Below are positions 46,801 to 55,800 of a stretch of 64,000 bases of DNA, piece by piece. Source of the stretch: Limnomonas spitsbergensis (taxonomy: Eukaryota; Chlorophyta; Chlorophyceae; Chlamydomonadales); contig JAYJMM010000123.1 in assembly GCA_037349105.1 (NCBI GenBank), positions 6,262,001 through 6,326,000 of the forward strand, in the 5' to 3' direction. The notes below the pieces were generated by a model. That model made no database searches, was not told the DNA's origin, and was given only the letters and a program-made list of their open reading frames with translations. The translations under genes and the position numbers were made by a program. Each line of letters starts with the position of its first letter. Position 1 is the stretch's first letter.

Positions 46801-49800
46801 GTCTGTGATAAATCCGAGAGGGTTGAAGCTGGGACTTTGTGATGGTCAGTGGGGCTCTGTTGGGCACATGAGATATCTGTGAGAGTTGAAGCCACGGGTT
46901 TTAGCTGGGACTTTTGTGCCTTGTCTTCGATTTTAGACCCCCCCTGTATCCATTTCCCATTTTCTTTTTCAGCCGAATGTCAGTCGGGCACCCACGCAGC
47001 CGTGCCTTTTTTAGCTGGGCCCAGAGATGATATGTCATTGACACATACCGGCATTCCACAGTCTGGGGCAGCCTTGCGTACCTCGAGAGTCGAGGCGCGC
47101 TTTGGCATTTTATCTGACTTTTGTACCTCACACCCTATGTTTAAAATTCCGCCTCCCGCACGCATCTTCCGCAGGCCGAGGCTGAGCGGCACTTGCGGCA
47201 CCTCGCCGAGGACCAGTCCGCCCTGACGGCCAGGACGGTGGAGTCTGAGATGCTGCAGCGACAGGCCCGCAGCATCGCAGAGGAGGCGGCACTTCAGGCG
47301 CAGGCGCAGGCGGACCTGGTCTGGTACGAGACAGAGCAACGGCGAAGGGAGCAGGTGTGAAGGGGGGGGCGGAAGTGTGAAGGAGTGGGGGGAGCGGGGG
47401 GCGCAGATACAGGCGGACCTGGTCTGGTACGAGACGGCGCTGGGAGCAGGTGTCATGGCATGCCCCCAAAGTGTGAGAAAGAGTGAGGGTGCACAGGGAC
47501 AGGTGGCTCTGGTCTGGTCAGTTACTCTTTTGCTTGGCCTGCGTCAGCCCCGCATCCTCCCTCTCAGCCCACCTCCCCCTGTCCAAGTCCGGCAGGCCCT
47601 TCACTTCCTACACTATCGAGCCTGCCTCGCCTCCCACCTACCACGTCTGGCCTATTCTCGGCTGCACGCGAACATGCTATGTATATGGATAATGCTTTCA
47701 TTCTAAACCACATTATTGAAAAATACCATTCGGAGAAAAAAACGATTTTTGCTGCTTTCATTGATTTTAGGAAGGCATATGACTGCATTGACAGAGATTT
47801 ATTGTGGCGGAGTTTACAGAGCATGGGTGTGCACGGCCGGATTTTAGAAAGTTTGAAGGAGATGTATCAGGATGTAAAAATCCGTGTACGGGTTGGTGGT
47901 AAACTGGGAGATAGTTTCTCCTCCTTTATGGGTGTTAAACAAGGAGACCCGCTGTCCCCTCTATTGTTTGGCCTGTTTATCGACCGTTTCGAGAAGTTTG
48001 TCGCAAGTGAGTGCCCTGATATTGGCGCCCGTCTTTCACATGCTTTGGTCAGAGTTTTACTTTATGCTGATGATCTGGTGTTATTCGCTGAATCGCCGGA
48101 TGATCTGCAAAAACTTCTTGATGCTCTCCATATTTTTTGTCGCCACAATGCCTTGACAGTCAATATAAAAAAATCTGAAGCAGTTGTTTTTAACCAGAAA
48201 TGTTGTAGTCATTTGGTATCTCTGTCTTATGACGGAAGCGTTCTTGATATTAAGCCCTTTTTCATCTACTTGTGTATGTTATTTGATGAGGCAGAGGGTA
48301 TGAAGGGAGCAGGTAGACGTTGTGTCAACAAAGGGAGGGCAGCTTTGTATGCCATGGTCCGGAGATGTCATGAGCTTGACATACACAATGTTCACATCAA
48401 ATGTCATCTTTTTGACTCTTTAGTGAAGCCTATTCTGTTTTATGGGTGTGAAATTTGGGGACCAGGTCTCCTTGCGAAAGGAGTCGGCTTGACAGATACT
48501 GGTTTCTCTAGAGATTTGGAGGTAATTCACAAGGGTTTCCTTAGGCAGTGTCTGGGTCTTCGCAAGTCTGTGGCCGAGTATGTTCTCATGAGCGAACTGC
48601 ACCGTGAACCCCTTATCTTAAGTCTTTTTCAGCAGACCCTGAGTTTTTGGAATAGAATTAATCTGAGGCCTGACAATGACCTTGTGAAAATGGCTATGCA
48701 GGAAAGTTGTGATTTGGCGAAGGCTGGCACTTCACTTTGTTGGGCTGGTTTTCTGTCTACGATATTGATGACTCTGGGTATTGATTTATTGACTGCATCA
48801 GTCAATACCTCTTTGGATATTGAGGTCATTGTGAATTCAGCTAGGGATCAGTGGCTTTCCAAAATTTCCAGGGACATGCCACGTACGGCCCTGTCAGTAC
48901 GTGCTACTCCTGACTCAGAACGCTCGGGGTTCAAATTGTTTACGTTCTCTTAGTGGTTCCAAATTAAGCGTGATGTGCAGGAGACTTTCTGGTACAATTT
49001 GAGTAAGCCTAATATTATTTTTGCTGTAGCCCGGTATCGGATGGGGTCGCATTGGCTGAATGTTGAGACGGGGCGCTTTGAGAAACCCTGTGTGCCTCGT
49101 AGCGAGAGGATTTGTAGATGTTGCAATCTTAAATGTCGGGAGGATGAGCTTCACATGATTTACTGCCCGTTCTATACAGACCTTCGTTTTCAGTTTAACC
49201 TTACTTTCCATAATTTCTTAGAGGACGAGGATGAGGCCATGAAACGGTACGCAAATGGAGTGTGGGGCAAACTTAATGCAGCGGATTCTGCATATGTGTT
49301 CTGGAAGAAATTTGGTTGTTTTATCTTTCAGTGTATGATGAAAAGAGAGAATCATCTCAAAACTCTGCCAAAATTCCTGTCTCCCCCCTAACTCTCTAGG
49401 CGGTGCTCAATCGAACTCTTTTGCACCCACGTCATGTTTTATGGCTGGGGCTTATCTTCTGCACTATGGGGTTCATTCCCACGCCACTGTCGTGGTTGTG
49501 TGCTAGTTGCTTGCCCAGGGGGGTCACTGGTTTTCGCTTTCTGTCCTAGTGTATCAAGTGCCTGTACCGGTTTACGGGCACATGTCCCATGCATCAATTG
49601 TGATGCTCTGTTGGACTGTAAAAACTTCACTTCACATGTATAGAAGCTGCCAGCCAGATCCAAAGGCACCGAGTCAGAAGGCATAGTGACGGTGTGCACG
49701 AGCAGGCTAGCAGCAGGCCTGTGTGGGAGCATGCAAGGCCCGAACCATCTCCTGCCTGCATCACACCCTGCCTTCACATTTGCTGCTCCCCCAGCTTCAC

Positions 49801-52800
49801 ACCACCCTTCACACTTGCTGCACACCCCACTTCACACCCAGCTTCACACTTAGCTGCACATCCCGCTTCACACCACGTTTCACACTCTGCCGCACACCCC
49901 AATCTGCACCCCTTTTCCACACAAACCCTGCTTCACACTTGCTGCACTCCCCACTTCACACCCAACTTCACATTTCCTGTACAGCCCGCTTCACACCCTT
50001 CTTCCCTCTTGTTTCACACCATGCTTCACTACTGCTCCACAACCCGCTCCTGTCTCAAGCTGCCTCTGCTATTGTGGGGCAGGTGTTGGATATCGAAAGG
50101 GCGACACTGGAGGCATCTCACCACCTGCTTCACTATTGCTCCACACTGTTTTCATGCCCATCTTCCCTCCCTCCCTGCTTCACACTTCTGCTCATGTGGT
50201 GCAGGTGTTGGCTATCGAAAGGGCGGCACTGGAGGCGTCACTGGAGCTCAGCAGACGACAGCTCGCTGACTCAGAGTCCAAGGTAGGCGAGCGCCTCAGC
50301 GGGCTATAGAGGGGGGAAGGCAGGAGAGGGGTCATGAGGAAGGGAGATAGGGGAGGGGGGGTGGCAATTGGCATTGATCTTGCTGAATCAAAGAGTCCTA
50401 GGTAGGCAAGTGGGCTTGAGGGGGAAAGGCAGGGGATTGGTCATGTTGACTCAGAGTCCTAGGTAGGCGAGCGGGCCCGGGGAGGGCAGGGGAGGCATCT
50501 GGCTGACTCAAGGTAGGCAAGCGGGTTAGGCAAGGGAAGGGTCTTGCAGACTCATAGAGTCGAAGGTAGGGCAGGGGAGGATCTTCAGGGCGGTTGTGAA
50601 GATAAAGCATTATAACCCTAAACTAAGATAAAGCAAATATTCTCAAGCGCCTGTACCCTAGCAGATCCATTTGATGAATAGCAGTTGGAGCGCCGATGTG
50701 TGATGGATCGCCATGACCACTTATTTCCAACCCTCGACCCCACAATCGGCCAGGGGAAATTTTTGTTCCATTTTGTATTCAAAGGCTTATGTCCTGGACG
50801 CCAGTCGATTCCTCCGTGTGCTAAGGCGCCAACCATGGGGTCGCATTATAAGCCTGGGGGGTGTCGGGGGACTAGTTTCGACCCCCATAGTGACAGGCCC
50901 CTTCCCTCGACCACACAATCGCCAAACCCCTACATCTTATCAGATCCATCTTGTCAATAGCCGCACGGCCCTGCTGGAGCGCCGGCGTATCATGGAGCGT
51001 CACAACCTGGAGGAGGAGGGGGAGGCGAGGCGGGCTTTGGAGGCCATAGCTCTGGAGAGGAGCAGAGGGGTACAGGTGAGAGATGAAAAGGGGGGGACAG
51101 GAGAAGGGGGAGAGGGGGAGAGGAGGGGGGGGGAGGAAGAGGAGGGGTGGACAGGGAGAGGAGCAGAGGGGTGCAGGTGGGAATGGAGGGGGGGGGGGGG
51201 GGATTAGTGGTGGGAAGGGGAAAAGGATGGGATGGGGCAAGCAGGAGACAAGAAGGGGGGGGGGGGGTCAGGTGCAAGATGAAAAGTGGGGAGAGGGGGG
51301 GGAGATGAAAGGCCCCTTCACACTTCTGCTGGCTGTTGCACCTGTCCTCCTAGATACCCATAGATGCACACATGTTCCACCACACTCACCATGTTACCTC
51401 CCACCCCTTCACACTGATCAAAACCCTTCATATTGATCAAACCCCTTCACACTGCTCACACCCCTCCACACTGCTGCTCAATGATGCGTATGTCGAAAGC
51501 CTTGAATAATTGTTTTTTGATTATGAAAGAAGCCATAGTATCTTACCGGGACTTTTAACATTTTTTCTTTTCGTCACAAAATTTTCGGCCGCCGATCGGC
51601 TGTACGGTAACTTCGCTGAGCCACACTGTGTATCCCCTTCCCACAGCTTCCTTTAAGCCCAAGGCGGAGGCCCAGCTGGACTATTTGCGACGGGTCAGCA
51701 GCTTCCAGATGGAGCATCAGGCACCTCACTGACCATATTGTCCTACCCTTCACACAGCCCACAGCCCTTCACACTGCTCGCAGTGCTCACACCCCTTCAC
51801 ACCGCTCACACTGGTCACACTCCTTCACACTGCTCACACCCCTTCACACTACTCACACCCCTTCACACTGCTCTGCCTGCTGTCCCCCATCTCCCTCAGC
51901 TTGACTTTGAACTCCGTGTGAGGGAGGCGGAGGCAGAGGCTCAGCTGGACTATGCGCGACGGGCCAGCAGCATCCAGATGCAGATGGAGCGACAGCAGCG
52001 GTTCGGGACGGCCACGGGCGGGCCCGGAGAACAGCCTGAGGGAGAGCGGGGGGCGGGGACGGGAGCCGGGGGATTGGCGGCGGGGACCGGCGGCTTGGCG
52101 GCTGTGCGGGCGGTGCTGGCTGAGGCGCAGGGCTTGGATGCCGATGAGCTTCGCCGCCGACATCAGGAGGCGGTTGCGGCCATGGCTAGGGAGAGGGATG
52201 CCAAAGTGGGTTTAGGGGGAGAGAGGACAGAAGGGGGGAGGGAGGGGGGGGAATAGGGTTTAAGGGGAGAAAGGACAGAAGGGGGGAGGGAGGGGGGATA
52301 GAGAGGAGGAGGGAAGGAGAGGGATGTCAAAGTGGGTTGAAGGGGAGAGAGGATATAAGAGGGGTGGGGTGGGGGATAGGGAGGAGGAGGTAATGAGAGA
52401 CTTTGCCAATGTGGCTTTAAATGCGAGGGAGGGGAGGGAGAGAGGAATGGCAAGGGATGTTTGTGGGGGGGTTAAGGGGTGGAAGGGACAAAGGGGGAGC
52501 AGGGAAATGATTGTCAGGGTGGGTTTAAAGGGGAGGGAGGGGGGGGGGGGGGATGAGGGTGGGTTAAAAGGGGAGGGAGGAGGGGGGGTAAAGGGGAGGG
52601 AGGGAGGAGGAGAGAGAGGACGAGGGGAGTAGAGGGATGCTAAGGTGGGTCCAAACAAGAGGGAGGGGGGGTCAAGGGTAGGGAGGAGAGAGGGGATGGG
52701 GTGTGTGGGGGGGGGGATCAGGGGGGAGGGAGGCCGGGGAGGGAGGAGAAGCTTACCCAGCTCACGCTGATTTGCCCGCATCGCCCGCAGAGTCTCCTGA

Positions 52801-55800
52801 CTCCCTGTCTGCTCATTGCTCATATTTCTGCAGTTGGCTGAGCTAGACAGGCAGCTGCAGGTGCAGGTCGCAGAGAACCGCACCCAGCTTACGCTCCTCG
52901 GCAAAGGGCCGGGAGGGCCACGGAGGCTGAGTTCAGTGGCGGAGGGTCAGACACAGGAGCCAACGGTGGGATCTGGGAGAGGGGAGAGGGTTGATTTTTC
53001 TGCCTGGCACGGTTTCGGGTTGCGTGTTAAGGGTGAGGGGTTCACCATTTTTTGCCTTTCTCTTTTTCATATTGGAGAGACTAGGGCATAAAAATGACCC
53101 GATAAGCATCGGCTGCTGCTGTTTTACATCCCTAAACCCTAATCCCTAAACATCCCTTTCCATTTGTCAATGTGGTGCTTTCCCCTATCGGTGCAGATCC
53201 GGACATTTTCTTGTTACCACTGGGGGAGTGTTCTGGTTTTGTTCAAACACCTTTTGCTGTCAATGTGGGAATGTACACTCTTTGTGTTCACAGTTTCACA
53301 CTGTTTGTTGCCAGTTTGCCACTGGGGGCTGTTCACTCTTTTTGTCCTAAACCCTTTGCTGTTCCCTCGCATCCGAACAGGAGATTGACGTCCTGAAGGC
53401 GATGATGCGACTGCGGCGGGAGACAGGGGGACGAGACAGCCATCGCGCTGGCAGCCCATCGTCCAAGAGCGGCGGAACCAGCAGCAGCAGTAGCAGCAGC
53501 AGCGGCTCGTCCAGCCCCCGGGCTGCCTGGGCCCAACCAGCCAGTGGAGACAGCCGGCGGCGCCAGGCACTAGCTGCGATGGCTGCCGCAGCTGCTGCCG
53601 CAGCGGCAGGCGCTGGCGCTGGCCGAGGAGGGCGGCCTCCGGCCGCCCCCCTCGGCCAGGAGGAGACGCCGCTGGTCCGTCGCACCGCAAGATTTGAGCG
53701 ATACGATGGTGTTGGCAGTGACTCACTGATCGCCACGGCCTCAGGGAGCTCGTCTGTGGTCAGCAGCTTGGAGACAGGGGCGAGCGCCCTGGAGGAGACG
53801 CCGCAGATCCGTCGTCCAGCGAGATCTGAGCGGTTCAGCAGCAGCGGTACGTCTGCGGTCAGCCTGGAACCAGGGGCCCTGGCGGATTTGGTTGAGCAGC
53901 AGCTGAGCGGCGGGAGCAGCAGGATCGGGCCGAGGCTTCCGACGAGTGGGGGGAGCAGCGGGGCCGGGCCGTGGCGGCGACCGAGCGGGCTCACCGCGGA
54001 TTTCGTCGCTGCTGGTGATGAAAGCGACGGCCCCGACGCGGTATCCTCCGGCAGCGGGGAGCACAGGGCGGCGGCTCTGAAGGAGTACCTGGCCCGCTGG
54101 CCTGCTGATCCGCTTTACAGATCAGCGGCGATCGCCGTGGAATCGGAAGCAGCGGCCATCGAAGCGGGAGCGGGAGACGTGGCGTTTGCAGCAAGAGCAG
54201 GTTCGGCATCGGGAGATGCGACCTTTGCAGCGAGAGCAGGATCTGGATCGGGAGATGCGGCTGTTGCAGCAAGAGCAGGATCGGGATTGGGAGGTGGAGC
54301 CTTGTTATCCAGATCAGGAGTGGGAGTGGGAGCGGCGGCTTTTGCAGCGGCTTCGGGAGCAGAGACCTTTGCACCGGGAGCGGCTGCTGCTCTGGACATG
54401 GGCTACGGCCGGATGGAGTCCACCGAGCCCTTGTTGCATGCTCTGCGGCCGCTGCGTCTGTCCGGCGTCCCAACGCATGTGGCAGATGATGACGAGCTGG
54501 CAGCGGCGCGGGCGCGGGCGGAGGGCTCCCTAGGCAAGCTGCTGCTTGGCCTGCGGACGACGTCGGGCGACGTGCCGGCATCCCTGCTGCAGCGCAAGCG
54601 TTGGCTTGTCTCGTCGGGGGTGGAGCCTGAGAGCTTGCAACAGCAGCAGCAGCAACAGCAGCAGCAGCAGGGGACAGAGTTAGCAGGTTGGCGAGACGGC
54701 GGCGGGGGCAGCGCCGAGGTGTCGCACACGCCGGCGAGAACGGGGATGGCGTCGGGCAGCGGGAGCAGCGGCAGCAGCTCTGCGGTTCCTGGGCTATATG
54801 GAGCAGCTGTGGGCGGGGATGGCGGCGGCGGCAGCGGCGGTGTGGCCTGGAGGCTTTCTTCGACGCCATCGGACGGCACTGCCTCGACCCTGAGAAGTGA
54901 GTTTCACTCGCAGCTCGCTCCCCGCCCCACATGTGTTGGTTTATAGGGTGTCGCAATGTCACTCGGAACGTGTGACGTCACTTTTCCGGAGCGGTATTTC
55001 ACGACCCTGTTACCCTTTACAGCATGGAGCTGGAGACCAAAGGAGGGGAGAGGGATGAAACCCTGAACCATAAACAGATTGCGGTCAATTCTTCAAATAC
55101 CTAGGTTGGCCACACGCACACAGGCTGTATTGTACCTCGGGATGTTTCAATTCTACCTCGCTATCAATATGTTGGATGCACAGGGTGGCACGGTGCAGTG
55201 ATGCTAGGGTGCCGCCCAAATACCTAGGTTGACCACAAACACAAGCTGGCTTGTACCTGCAGGATGTTTCTAAATTCGACCTCATTACTGGTATGTTGGA
55301 TGCACGCGGTGCAATGATGTTAGGGTGCCACCCTGGACCCTTCATCCCTCATCTCCCATTGCCCCCCTCGCTACTCATCAAACTTCAGCCCTAACATCCG
55401 CTCCCAAAACTTTAAGGTTTTGTTTTTTATATTCGATATATCGGAAAGATAAAAAATCGCAACACGTCTTTAAAGAGTTGCAGCAGAGAAAAAGCGGAGG
55501 CCCGCCTTGCAATCTTACCATCAGTGTCTAGGGTTTAGTGCGTGTCAAAGCACCTTTGGGGGGCCGCCAGGCGGCCATTACTGGGCCGATTGGGACCAAA
55601 CCTTGACCGGCCGGTGGCCGGTTGCCCTTGCAGTTAGGCTTGCTGCACCAGGCACCCACGGCCGAAGGCCGTGATGTAGCTGAATTGTAGCTAAAGCGTA
55701 CTAAGATAACCAGTGGTTACAATCCCCTCCATTGGCTCTTCCACTTGTCCTCCGTCCGCCCTTTAAAATTGAATATTAAAGAAAAAGGGACCCATATCAT

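Noticed and set aside
53347..54962. Minus-strand frames of 215 and 323 codons
   Set aside because: Shadows of TBC1D31 exon 24.
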